This document shows, piece by piece, positions 37,422 to 46,289 of a DNA stretch of 64,000 nt; within the stretch, counting starts at the first letter, position 1, and every line of letters begins with the position of its first letter. The notes under the pieces were generated by a model, which had not been told where the DNA came from, ran no database searches, and saw only the letters and a list, made by a program, of their open reading frames with translations. The position numbers and the translations under genes are program-made. Origin of the DNA: Promicromonosporaceae bacterium (GTDB taxonomy: Bacteria > Actinomycetota > Actinomycetes > Actinomycetales > Cellulomonadaceae); assembly GCA_009783295.1 (NCBI GenBank), contig WRHK01000011.1, positions 16,621-80,620 on the forward strand, given 5' to 3'.

Positions 37422-37535
37422 TCACAGGGCGTTCTGGGCCTCGTACTGGCGCATCGCTTCCACGAGCTCAAGCGCTCCGTCTGCCCAGGCGTCGGCGATC
37501 TGGCCCACGGTCATGTCGTCGTCGACGGCGCTCAC
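37422..37535 (-). CDS. Small hypothetical protein (37 aa)
   Basis: VSAVDDDMTVGQIADAWADGALELVEAMRQYEAQNAL; GTGA overlap with upstream gene. Confidence 0.4.
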   Translation of the reverse strand: MSAVDDDMTVGQIADAWADGALELVEAMRQYEAQNAL

Positions 37536-37741
37536 AGGTTCACGCTCACGAAGGCGTGCCCGGCGTAGTTACCCTGCTGCTCAGCGCGCCACACGCACAC
37601 CGAGGCGCCGGAGCCGTCGTCGGACGTGCACGCGGGAGCGAACACCACGGCCAGGACGACGGCGAGAGCAGCGGCGAGCGCGGCGATGGAAGCCCAGAAG
37701 GCCACCTCGAACGCGACGTCGCCGACGGTAAGGTTCTTCAT
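37532..37741 (-). CDS. Small membrane protein (element 1)
   Basis: MKNLTVGDVAFEVAFWASIAALAAALAVVLAVVFAPACTSDDGSGASVCVW. Confidence 0.5.
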   Translation of the reverse strand: MKNLTVGDVAFEVAFWASIAALAAALAVVLAVVFAPACTSDDGSGASVCVWRAEQQGNYAGHAFVSVNL

Positions 37742-37814
37742 GACAGGCACCTCTTCCTAGGTGGTTGTCAGCCCGTCCGGAGTTGCACCTCCGAGGCGGG
37801 CGTTCTTGTCTCAG

Positions 37815-37840
37815 GTAGGCGAGTCATCCGCCCACGCACT
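37815..37840 (+). other. attR of element 1 (dyad arm GTAGGCGAGTCATCCGC 37815-37831; core CT 37839-37840)
   Basis: See attL; flanking cpaF resumes at 37841. Confidence 0.8.
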
Positions 37841-38384
37841 GCGGCTCGACGTGCGGGACAGCGTCGCGATGCAGTGCCGCCAGCCCTCGCTCGAAGGCAC
37901 CGGCGAGATCCCGCTGCGCCGCCTGGTCAAGGAGGCGCTGCGCATGCGGCCCGACCGGATCGTGGTCGGGGAGGTGCGCGAGGCGGAGAGCTTCGACCTG
38001 CTCGTCGCGCTCAACAGCGGCGTTCCGGGGATGTGCACGCTCCACGCGAACAGCGCGCGCGAGGCCGTCACCAAGCTCTGCACGCTCCCCCTCCTGGCGG
38101 GCGAGAACGTGACGCATCACTTCGTGGTGCCGACGGTCGCGAACGCCGTCGACGTCGTCGTGCACCTGGGCGTCACGCCCGACGGCGTGCGGCAGGTCCG
38201 CGAGATCGTCGCCGTGACGGGGCGGGTCGAGGAGGGGCGCGTCGAGTGCGCCGGGCTCTTCCACCGCCAGCCCGCGGCCCTCGGCGGGCGGCTGGTGCGC
38301 GGCGACGGGTACCCGTCCGGCGAGGAGCGGTTCGCGCGCGCCGGGATCGACGTGCGGGCGCTGCTCGCGTCGGAGGTCCTCTGA
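37841..38384 (+). pseudogene. CpaF/TadA pilus ATPase, C-terminal part
   Basis: RLDVRDSVAMQCRQPSLEGTGEIPLRRLVKEALRMRPDRIVVGEVREAESFDLLVALNSGVPGMCTLHANSAREAV...; in frame with 29416-30129 after element removal. Confidence 0.9.
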
Positions 38385-38385
38385 C

Positions 38386-39243
38386 ATGGGCGTGCTCGCC
38401 GGGCTGGGCCTGGGGCTCGGGTTGTTCGTGGTCTGGTGGTCCTTCTGGGTCCCGAGCGGGCAGCCGCGCCGGGTGTCCGCGCGGCGTGCGCGCACCCAGG
38501 ACCTGCTGGTCCAGGCGGGCGTCGCGTCGGTGACCCCGGGCGGCCTGTACGCGGCGAGCGCTGCGCTCGGGGCCGTCGTGCTGCTCGTGGTGCTCGCCAC
38601 GACGCGGTCGCCCGCGATCGGCCTGTGCTTCGCCGTGATGGCCGCGGCGGCGCCGTCGGCCCTGGTCACGGCACGCGCCCGACGACGACGCCGCGACCTG
38701 CGCGAGGTGTGGCCCGAGGTGGTCGACCACCTCGCCTCCGGGGTGCGCGCCGGGCTGTCGCTGCCCGAGGCGGTCGGGCAGCTCGGCGAGCGCGGCCCCG
38801 TGGAGCTGCGCGAGCCGTTCGCCCGGTTCGCGGCCGACTACCGCGCGACCGGGCAGTTCACGCCCTGCCTCGACGGGCTCAAGGCCCGCCTCGCCGACCC
38901 CGTGGCCGACCGGATCATCGAGGCGCTGCGACTGACGCGCGAGGTGGGCGGGTCCGACCTGGGGCGGCTGCTCCGGACGCTCTCGACGTTCCTGCGGGAG
39001 GACGCCCGCACTCGCGGGGAGCTCGAAGCCCGTCAGAGCTGGACCGTCGCCGGTGCTCGCCTCGCCGCGACCGGCCCCTGGGTGGTGCTCGCCTTCCTCG
39101 CGACCCGGCCCGAGACGGCCCGGGCGTACGACTCCGCGGCGGGCGTGCTGGTGCTCGCGGGCGGGGCCGCCTGCTCCGTGGTGGCATACCGGCTGATGCG
39201 CCGGATCGGGCGGCTGCCCGAGGAAGGCCGGGTGCTGCGATGA
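38386..39243 (+). CDS. TadB-like type II secretion system F family protein
   Basis: WPEVVDHLASGVRAGLSLPEAVGQL...; follows cpaF. Confidence 0.85.
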   Translation: MGVLAGLGLGLGLFVVWWSFWVPSGQPRRVSARRARTQDLLVQAGVASVTPGGLYAASAALGAVVLLVVLATTRSPAIGLCFAVMAAAAPSALVTARARRRRRDLREVWPEVVDHLASGVRAGLSLPEAVGQLGERGPVELREPFARFAADYRATGQFTPCLDGLKARLADPVADRIIEALRLTREVGGSDLGRLLRTLSTFLREDARTRGELEARQSWTVAGARLAATGPWVVLAFLATRPETARAYDSAAGVLVLAGGAACSVVAYRLMRRIGRLPEEGRVLR

Positions 39244-40099
39244 CCGCCGGGTTCTCCGCGACCGGCGCGCTCCTCGGGCTCGCGTTCGGGCTGGGGCTGC
39301 TGGTCGCGATCGCCGGGCTGCGCGAGCGCCGGATGACGCTGGCCCGCCGCCTGGCCCCCGCGCTGCGGCAGCGCGATGCGACCAGCGGCCTGCTGCGCGA
39401 GCAGCCCGCGCGCTCGCCGTTCCCCGTGGTGGAGCGCCTCCTGGCGCCGTGGGTGGCGGACATCGCCGGCTGGTTCGAGCGGCTCGGGTCGACGCGCGCG
39501 GACGTGCGGCGGCGGCTCGACCGGGCCGGGTCGGCCGAGACGGTCGACCAGTTCCGCGCCCGGCAGGTGGTGTGGACCGTCTCCGGGCTGGGCGCCGGCC
39601 TGGCGCTCGCGCTGCTCATCGGCGCGGCCCGCGGCTTCGCCCCGCTGCCCCTCGCGCTGCTGGTGCTGCTCTGCGCCGCGTGCGGCTTCGCCGGCTGCGA
39701 CCAGATGCTCGCCCGTCAGATCACCCAGCGCGAGGAGCGCATGGTCGCGGAGTTCCCGACCATCGCCGAGCTGCTCGCCCTGGCCGTCACGGCCGGCGAG
39801 GCGCCCGTCGCGGCGCTCGAGCGCGTCGCGACGACCGCGCACGGCGAGCTCTCGGCCGAGATCCGCCGGATGCTCGGCGACGTCCGCGCCGGAGCGCCCG
39901 TGGGGCAGGCCCTCACGGACATGGCCGACCGGACCGGGCTCCCCTCCCTCGCGAGGTTCGCGGAGGGCGTGGCCGTCGCGCTCGAACGAGGCACGCCTCT
40001 GGCCGACGTGCTCCGCGCCCAGGCCCAGGACGTCCGCGAGTCGGGGCGCCGCGCCCTGATGGAGCTCGGCGGCAAGCGCGAGGTCGTGATGCTCGTGCC
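39240..40099 (+). pseudogene. TadC-like protein, main part, truncated by element 2 (ORF ends artificially at 40118)
   Basis: ...GGKREVVMLVP then VIIDL*; missing C-terminus at 47753-47831. Confidence 0.85.
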
Positions 40100-40122
40100 G
40101 GTCATCATCGACCTGTAACCCT
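40098..40122 (+). other. attL of element 2 (core CC 40098-40099; dyad arm CATCGACCTGTAACCCT 40106-40122)
   Basis: Mirror arm AGGGTACTAGATCGATG at 47728-47744; 6+2+6 nt central spacing. Confidence 0.78.
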
Positions 40123-40131
40123 TCGTTCACC

Positions 40132-40944
40132 TCAGGTCAGGCTGTCCCGCTCCGCAGACTCCCGCTCCCCCGGGTGGATCGCCGCCCGGAGCGCCAAGAG
40201 CAATGCGCCGCAGGTAGCCTTCACGGCCTCCTGGCATTCCCGAAGCGCCTCGCCCGTCGGCGGGTGCCCCGGTATCTGGTCGAACCGGCCCACCAGAACG
40301 TCGACCATAACCAGCATCCGCAGCGACGTGTCGGCGACTGCCTGCCCAGCCCTCGCGACCTCAACCGCGCCGAGCAGCATGACCTCGTCGAGTGCCCGGT
40401 CGAACTCGTCGTGAGCCGCCTCTAGGTCGTCTTGATACGCCTTGCCGCGGAGCTTCCACTGCTCGACGCTGTAGTGCGCGACGCTGCTCGACGACGCGAC
40501 CCTGCGCAATGCCCTTCGCGCGCGTTCTAGGTCGACGTACGCCTCGCGGGTCGCGTCGAGCATGTGGGCGTGGGTGGCCTGACTAAGAGCGTTCTCGTGA
40601 CGCATGTTCTCGGCGTCGATCGCGGCCCTCACGCGCGCATCCTCTGCTGTGCGCGCCTCGTAGCGGCGGCGATCCTCCGCTTCGCGCTCCGCCTTCGCGC
40701 GGCGGTCCTCCGCCGCGAGCGTCGCAACCGCCTGACGGCCCTCGGCCTCACGTGCGGCCGCTGCCCGTCGGTTCTCGGCGTCGAGCACGTTGGCCGCTCG
40801 GACGTTCTCCGCATCGATGGTGTTCGCGGCGCGCAGGTTCTCCGCCTTGATCATGCTGTGACTCGACCAGATGCTCGCGAACACCACACCGAACAGCGCA
40901 ACGCCCGCAACGACCAGGGGCACCCAGACGCTTGGATCTTTCAT
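40132..40944 (-). CDS. Single-TM protein with hendecad coiled-coil repeats
   Basis: N-terminal TM then eight 11-aa repeats AENLRAANTID/AENVRAANVLD/AENRRAAAARE/... Confidence 0.7.
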   Translation of the reverse strand: MKDPSVWVPLVVAGVALFGVVFASIWSSHSMIKAENLRAANTIDAENVRAANVLDAENRRAAAAREAEGRQAVATLAAEDRRAKAEREAEDRRRYEARTAEDARVRAAIDAENMRHENALSQATHAHMLDATREAYVDLERARRALRRVASSSSVAHYSVEQWKLRGKAYQDDLEAAHDEFDRALDEVMLLGAVEVARAGQAVADTSLRMLVMVDVLVGRFDQIPGHPPTGEALRECQEAVKATCGALLLALRAAIHPGERESAERDSLT

Positions 40945-41028
40945 GCCGCGACGCTATCGGCGCAGGCGTCGGGTTGAATCGCACCGACACACCGCGACGA
41001 CGCCTGCATGCGCGCCCACACTGTCGGA

Positions 41029-41295
41029 ATGACGACGACACCCCTGCCCGCCTGGGCCACCGAGCGACACAGCACATTCGACGACGGATCCGCCCTCGTC
41101 GCCCGCGCCGCATCGACCAGCCTCGGCACCGTGGTGCTGCTCGGATCACAGGCCGCCGACGGCACCACGGACGTTGCCGCCGGGTTCGTCCTTGAACTGC
41201 CACCGGCAGACGTGATGGTCCGGGACGCCGCACAGATACGCGAGCTCGCGAACGCTCTAGCGGATCTCGCCGACGCCCTGGACGCGGGAGTCTGA
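41029..41295 (+). CDS. Hypothetical protein (element 2)
   Basis: MTTTPLPAWATERHSTFDDGSALVARAASTSLGTVVLLG...; internal ATG chosen, ORF opens at 41008. Confidence 0.5.
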   Translation: MTTTPLPAWATERHSTFDDGSALVARAASTSLGTVVLLGSQAADGTTDVAAGFVLELPPADVMVRDAAQIRELANALADLADALDAGV

Positions 41296-41658
41296 CCCCG
41301 GGGGCATGGCCCTCGACCTGCGGAAATGTCTCATTCCCCCTAAGGTTAGCGATCTCTCCCCAAGCAACCCCCCGGGTACCGCTAACAAGGCGATTAGGTG
41401 GCATTCTGTGGGGTCTGACCTGGGCGTTTGAGTGCCGGACGTGAGTACCGCAATGGGTGTCACACGTGCCGTTAGCGCTATGCCTTCGGGCACGAAAAGG
41501 CGGCCCCGTCCCTACCCGCGGAAAAACGGAGCCGCCCTCGTCGGCACCTTCGTCTGGTCGCTCCATCACCCATGAATTGAAAGGACGACCCGGCGCGCGT
41601 GCCTACGGCCAGCCTGCCATTCCCGCGTCGGGCACCGACGGATAAGGCGACAAAGCGA

Positions 41659-41690
41659 CGCCCGGCCGTCGTGTTTACGACGGCCGGGCG
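41659..41690. terminator. Hairpin terminator downstream of element 2 capsid gene
   Basis: 14-bp stem CGCCCGGCCGTCGT-GTTT-ACGACGGCCGGGCG. Confidence 0.7.
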
Positions 41691-41702
41691 TTGTTCTGCG
41701 AA

Positions 41703-42553
41703 CTACGCCGCCGAGTCGGCAACCGTGAACTTCGCCAGGCGCTCCGGGAACGTGACCTTTGCACCAATACGCCAGGTCGCGCGCAGCACGGTCGCGTCGC
41801 GTTGAACAGCGCGTGCTCGCTCACGGCGACGCGGACGTCGCCGATCGCGGACACAATGGCGCTCTTGTCGAGAACCATGAGGGTCGACCCCGTGATGAAC
41901 GGCGAGACCAGCACGGGCAGGCCCAGCAGCACGCGCGCGGCGTCCTCGGTGCCCGCGCCGAGCAAGGTCGCGTTGTAATCGGTGCCGACGCGCAGCTGGC
42001 GCAGGCGGCCCCACGCCTCGGGCGACGCGACGATGTGAGTCGGCTGCGCAAGGTTGCCCTCGACCTCGGCAATACCGGCGACCAGCGCGTCGAGATTCCC
42101 GTCGATCACGCCGCCGTCGACAATGCCGGAGGCGTTAAGCAGCCCGCCGGGCGGCGTCAGGGCCGGGGCGGCCGGGTTCGGGGCCGCGATGTATGCGGCG
42201 TCGGCGGCGGCGGTCAGCGACCGGCCGAACGACCGCGCGATCATCGGGGCCGTGGCGCTCTGGTGGTACTGCTCGTTGCTCAGCCGGGCGAGCTTTGCGA
42301 CCTTGCCCGTCGCGATGACGACCTCGTCGAGCTCGGGGTTGTCAATCTCGATCTCGTCGCCCTCGGGAACGAACCCGGCGACGCCGTCGCGAATGAACGC
42401 GGCGCGCACGAACTGAGAATCGCCGTCGACCTGCGCGACTCGCGTCGAGGTCTGGGTGATAAGAGCCTCGGGAACGATCGTGTCCGGGGCGAACGTGTTG
42501 ACGTCCGGCGACCAGGATGCCGCGCTATTTCCGGTGGTAATCAGGGAAGACAT
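41703..42553 (-). pseudogene. HK97-type major capsid protein with a C-terminal 1-nt frameshift
   Basis: MSSLITTGNSAASWSPDVNTFAPDTIVPEALITQTSTRVAQVDGDSQFVRAAFIRDG...SEHALFN then capsid-like RDATVLRATWRIGAKVTFPERLAKFTVADSAA* in another frame; break ~41800. Confidence 0.7.
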
Positions 42554-42719
42554 TTGGTCTGCCCCTTTCCGGCGGCCTCTATGCCGCCAACGTGACGAAT
42601 GGATTTCGTCCGTCGGCCGCAGGCCGTCCGGCGTGCCCCACGGGGGCCGCTAGAACAAAAGGGTGGGCACCTGGCCCGGCATCCTTCGCTCAATGCAAAG
42701 AATACCGGACCAGGCCCTT

Positions 42720-43205
42720 TCACCAGGAATACGAACTGTCGTGGTGGCGCTTGGACGGCGGGCGGAATGCGTCCACGAGGCGGTTCGGCACGTCGTCCGG
42801 AGCCGGGCGGCCCGGAGGCACGTGTCTGCGGTTCCCGAGCGGCGGCCCGGCCAGGCCAAGCGCGTCGGCCGCACTCGTGATCGCCGCGTGAGCCTTGTCG
42901 GCGTCGACGCGCCCGTCGTCGGCGAGCAGGTCGGCGAGGTTTACTCCGGCGGCCCACACGGCCGACGGCTGCGCGACGACCTTTGCCGCCATGTTCTCGA
43001 CGACCTCGCGGCGGACGGCGTCGAGCTGCGCGACCAGCGCGTCGCGCTCGGCCTCGACCTCCCGCAGCGCGGTGCGGTAGCGGGCGGCGTCGCGGCCCGC
43101 TCGGCTGCCCTCGGGCGCCTCGGGGGTCGTGTCGGTGGTAGGGGTGCCCTCGACCGGCGTCGGGTCGGTCTCGGTGCCCTCGACGGGCGTGGTGTTCTCG
43201 GTCAC
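42720..43205 (-). CDS. Putative phage capsid scaffolding protein
   Basis: Acidic Pro/Thr N-terminus, central coiled coil (YRTALREVEAERDALVAQLDAVRREVV), directly upstream of capsid gene. Confidence 0.6.
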   Translation of the reverse strand: MTENTTPVEGTETDPTPVEGTPTTDTTPEAPEGSRAGRDAARYRTALREVEAERDALVAQLDAVRREVVENMAAKVVAQPSAVWAAGVNLADLLADDGRVDADKAHAAITSAADALGLAGPPLGNRRHVPPGRPAPDDVPNRLVDAFRPPSKRHHDSSYSW

Positions 43206-43777
43206 GATGCGTCCCCAACCAGGCGGGCCAGGGCAGGGCGGCCGGACGGCAGGTAGGCGCGTCCGACCATGAGCTGCTCGGTGACCTCGCGGGTCACGGG
43301 GCCGTCAGGGGTGTCGAACGTCTCCAGGTGCGTGACGTCGACCGTCTGCCCCTCCATTTCGGCGAGGGCTTCGAATGCGGCGATCAGGTCGGCCTTGGTG
43401 GTGTCCACGGGATGGATCTCCTTCGGGGTGGTGGTTGCGGTGGTCGTGTCGTCGAACGCGTCGAGCGCGTCGGTGACGGCCGCCAGGCGGGCGCGCACGT
43501 CCTCGCCACCGGTCGCGGCGATGTGGTCGAGCGCGGGCGCCACGACGAGCTCGGCGAGGTAGACGAGGGCGTCGACGGCGACGTCGCGCCACACGTCTCC
43601 ACCGACGGCGCGGCGCCACGTGGTGATGACGTGGTCAACGACGAATGCGGAGTCACCGGCCGCGACGGCGACGTCGACGGCCAGCCGCAGGCCGCGCCGT
43701 CCTCGCGTGTTGAGCAGCCGGGCGAAGCGGGCCGGGGCGTCGGGGTCGCGGAACAGGTCGTGCACGGGGTCGGTCAT
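43202..43777 (-). CDS. Hypothetical phage protein (element 2)
   Basis: 191 aa MTDPVHDLFRDPDAPARFARLLNTRGRRGLRLAVDVAVAAGD; overlaps scaffold gene. Confidence 0.6.
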   Translation of the reverse strand: MTDPVHDLFRDPDAPARFARLLNTRGRRGLRLAVDVAVAAGDSAFVVDHVITTWRRAVGGDVWRDVAVDALVYLAELVVAPALDHIAATGGEDVRARLAAVTDALDAFDDTTTATTTPKEIHPVDTTKADLIAAFEALAEMEGQTVDVTHLETFDTPDGPVTREVTEQLMVGRAYLPSGRPALARLVGDAS

Positions 43778-43817
43778 GGGCAGCCTTTCGGGGTTGTGTG
43801 TCGGGGTTGGCGTCCGA

Positions 43818-43975
43818 ACCGTCCGACCCGTCCGAACGCCAGCGTTTTCAACGGCTCGGGCGGACGGGTCACGGACGGGTCGGACGGTTCGGCGGACGGA
43901 ACGGACGGGTTACGGACGGATGCCCGAACGCCCGATTTCCGTTGGGAACATTGGGCTTCGGACGGTTCCGGACGC
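43818..43975. repeat. CGGACGG iteron-like array
   Basis: Direct copies in 43861-43920 (CGGACGGGTCA CGGACGGGT CGGACGGTTCGG CGGACGGAA CGGACGGGTTA CGGACGGATG), one near 43959, inverted copies at 43819-43836. Confidence 0.85.
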
Positions 43976-44002
43976 TTGGGACGCATGCCCGGCAGGCACG
44001 CG

Positions 44003-45175
44003 TCATGACGCGGCCTCGACGTCGCCGTCGGCAGGTGCCAGGTATCTGTCGAACGCGTCCGTGAACCGGGGGACCTTGTACCCGCGAGCCGTTTTCGTCG
44101 TGTTGTGGGTCGGCTCGATCGCGTACGGCTTCAACATCGCGGCCAGGCGTCGGCCGGTCAGCGCGTCCTCCACCCACCGCGACTCCGGCAGCGACTTCAA
44201 GTGGACCAGCAGCGTCTCGGTGGCCACGAATGCGTTGCCCGAGAGCGTGCTGGTCAGCACCTGGCGGCAGTCGCCCAAGAGCTCGTGGCCGTCGGAATGG
44301 TCGGCGTCGGCCTTGGCAGCCTCCCGGGACAGCGCGACGGCCGCGTCGCGGGCCAGGCGCGGCCACGCCCCACCGGCGAGATCGGCCACCGCGAGGAGCG
44401 GCTCCCACAGGTCGGCCGCACGGTCCTCTAGCGGCGTCTCGGGGTGCGCGAACCGCAGCCGCTCGACGTGCTCGCCGATCCACGCCCCGAGCTCGTCGCG
44501 CAGCACAAGCAGGTCGTCAAGATTGCGCGACTGCCGAAACGGCGAGACGCGCTCCGTGGGCTTACGACGCCGGAGCCGGATGTTCACGGCGCGATCCGTG
44601 ATGGTGTCCGGGAGTCGGCCAATTGCTGCCATGACCACGGGCGCGAAAACGTGGAATTCCGTCGGCACGTGGTTCGGGCCGACGGTGCGCAGCACGGGCG
44701 TGCCGCGTTGAAATCCGGCATTGATGAGACCGCGCAAGTCCTCGTTCTGCTCGGCCTTGACCTTGGTGCCGAAAATGGTGTCGGCCTCGTCGAACAGCAC
44801 CGTGCGTGGGGTGTCGAGCGACCGGAACAGGGCGGGCACGGTCGCGTTCGCCGCGAACAGCGGGCCGTGGCAAAGGTGCCCGACGACCTCCATCGTCCGG
44901 GTCTTTCCGGAGCGCTTTTCCGGGGACGTGAGCAGCAGGCGCGGCGCGAAGTCGAACGCGGACGCCGCGTGCGTGTACGCCGCGTACAGGGCGAGCGCGG
45001 TATAGGCGTGCTCCGACGGTTGGACGGTGTAGCGCCGGATCGTGTCGAGCACCCGGCCCAGCAGCCGCTCGCCGACGTCGCTCGGGGCCGACGTGTCGGG
45101 GTTGTTGCGCATGAACGTGGCGAGAGCCGCCTGGCGGGCAGCGTCGTCGCGCGCGTCGTCGTCGTGGTCCGTCAC
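44003..45175 (-). CDS. DUF3631 domain ATPase (phage/plasmid replication-associated)
   Basis: LLTSPEKRSGKTRTMEVVGHLCHGP...VLFDEADTIFGTK...; GTG start 45175. Confidence 0.82.
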   Translation of the reverse strand: MTDHDDDARDDAARQAALATFMRNNPDTSAPSDVGERLLGRVLDTIRRYTVQPSEHAYTALALYAAYTHAASAFDFAPRLLLTSPEKRSGKTRTMEVVGHLCHGPLFAANATVPALFRSLDTPRTVLFDEADTIFGTKVKAEQNEDLRGLINAGFQRGTPVLRTVGPNHVPTEFHVFAPVVMAAIGRLPDTITDRAVNIRLRRRKPTERVSPFRQSRNLDDLLVLRDELGAWIGEHVERLRFAHPETPLEDRAADLWEPLLAVADLAGGAWPRLARDAAVALSREAAKADADHSDGHELLGDCRQVLTSTLSGNAFVATETLLVHLKSLPESRWVEDALTGRRLAAMLKPYAIEPTHNTTKTARGYKVPRFTDAFDRYLAPADGDVEAAS

Positions 45176-45684
45176 GCCGCCGCCCTCCCGGCCCGTCGCC
45201 GCTCGGCGTCGGCTGCAGCTTCGATCTCCCACGCGTCGACGTCGTTGCGAATCCAAGTGAGGGCGACGCGCAGCCGCTCGGCGGCGGCGTCCCACACGGG
45301 CCACACGGGGGCGTTCGCGGCCTCACGAGCGCGCCGTGCCGCAGCGTCCACCGCGCCCTCGGCACGCGGCCCCAGCTGCGCCCAGAGGGCCGCGTGGGCG
45401 TCGGCGATCTCGGCCGCGCGGGCGTCGTACCCGGCGCGGAACCCGTCGGCGTGCCCGGCGTCGTACCCGTGGGCGAACGTCCCGTGCAAGGTGGTCACGG
45501 TGTGCTCGGCGGCCTCGTGCCCGGCGAGCCAGGCGGCGGCCTCGACCAGCGTCGGAGCACCACGTTCGGGTGCGACGACGGGCGGCGGCATGTCAGTGGC
45601 GGCACGTACCGTGGTTGTGAGCGCGGTAGTGGGTACGGCGGCCCGAGAGGGGCGCCGTTCTCGCGTGGTGGGGCCGTGAGTCAC
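45172..45684 (-). CDS. Hypothetical protein (element 2)
   Basis: VTHGPTTRERRPSRAAVPTTALTT...; GTG 45684 chosen; overlapping stop/start with neighbours. Confidence 0.5.
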   Translation of the reverse strand: MTHGPTTRERRPSRAAVPTTALTTTVRAATDMPPPVVAPERGAPTLVEAAAWLAGHEAAEHTVTTLHGTFAHGYDAGHADGFRAGYDARAAEIADAHAALWAQLGPRAEGAVDAAARRAREAANAPVWPVWDAAAERLRVALTWIRNDVDAWEIEAAADAERRRAGRAAA

Positions 45685-45896
45685 GGGGCACCACCGCCCA
45701 GCAGGGACGCGAGGCGCGTGGACTGCTCGGCCGTCAGTGGCGGCGCCTGCGCCAGAACCTCTTCGATGTACGCGGCTAGGCGCTCGGCGCGCAGGTCTCG
45801 GCGGGCGTCGGCCAGCTCGGGGTCGTCGGCGGTACGCGAGCGGGTCAGCGACGCGACGCGCGCCCGGTGGTGGGTCCAAGGTTTGGTTTCGGCCAT
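45681..45896 (-). CDS. Small conserved element protein, related to 31925-32128
   Basis: ADARRDLRAERLAAYIEEVLAQAPPLTAEQSTRLASLLGGG. Confidence 0.65.
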   Translation of the reverse strand: MAETKPWTHHRARVASLTRSRTADDPELADARRDLRAERLAAYIEEVLAQAPPLTAEQSTRLASLLGGGAP

Positions 45897-46289
45897 GTTG
45901 GTGGCTCCCGGAAAGGGACAGCGCGCAGGCGCGTTGTCTTTGCTTTCCGGTCACCCACGGCTCGCGAACCTCAAGGCGCTTCGTGGTGTTCCGTCGGGCT
46001 GGTGCCCTAGGGGTGTTGAGCCCCTTCCCGGATGTGCGGCAGTCTCCATTCTGCCCACCGGGGATTCAAGCCGAATCCGTATTCGTTTGCCAGGAATGAG
46101 GTCATTCCCTGCCCCTTTCGGGGATGCCGTTGTTTCTCGGCACGGGGGCTTTTCCCTGCCCTCTCGGGTTGCCGCCTTGCCGGGCAGCACGTCGCGGTCT
46201 TAGCCGCTCTTTGTGCTCGACCGTACTAGGTGCTTACCGGCGAAGCGCAACCGGGGCCGTGACGGCGTCGCGTCCTGCACTATCTATTG

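Larger units (their letters stand above)
30127..37838 (+). mobile_element. Element 1: ~7.7-kb serine-integrase phage-satellite-like element inserted in cpaF/tadA
   Basis: Integrase next to left junction; cpaF halves rejoin in frame; 17-nt-arm dyad reconstructed at attP; capsid and small phage-like genes inside. Confidence 0.9.
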
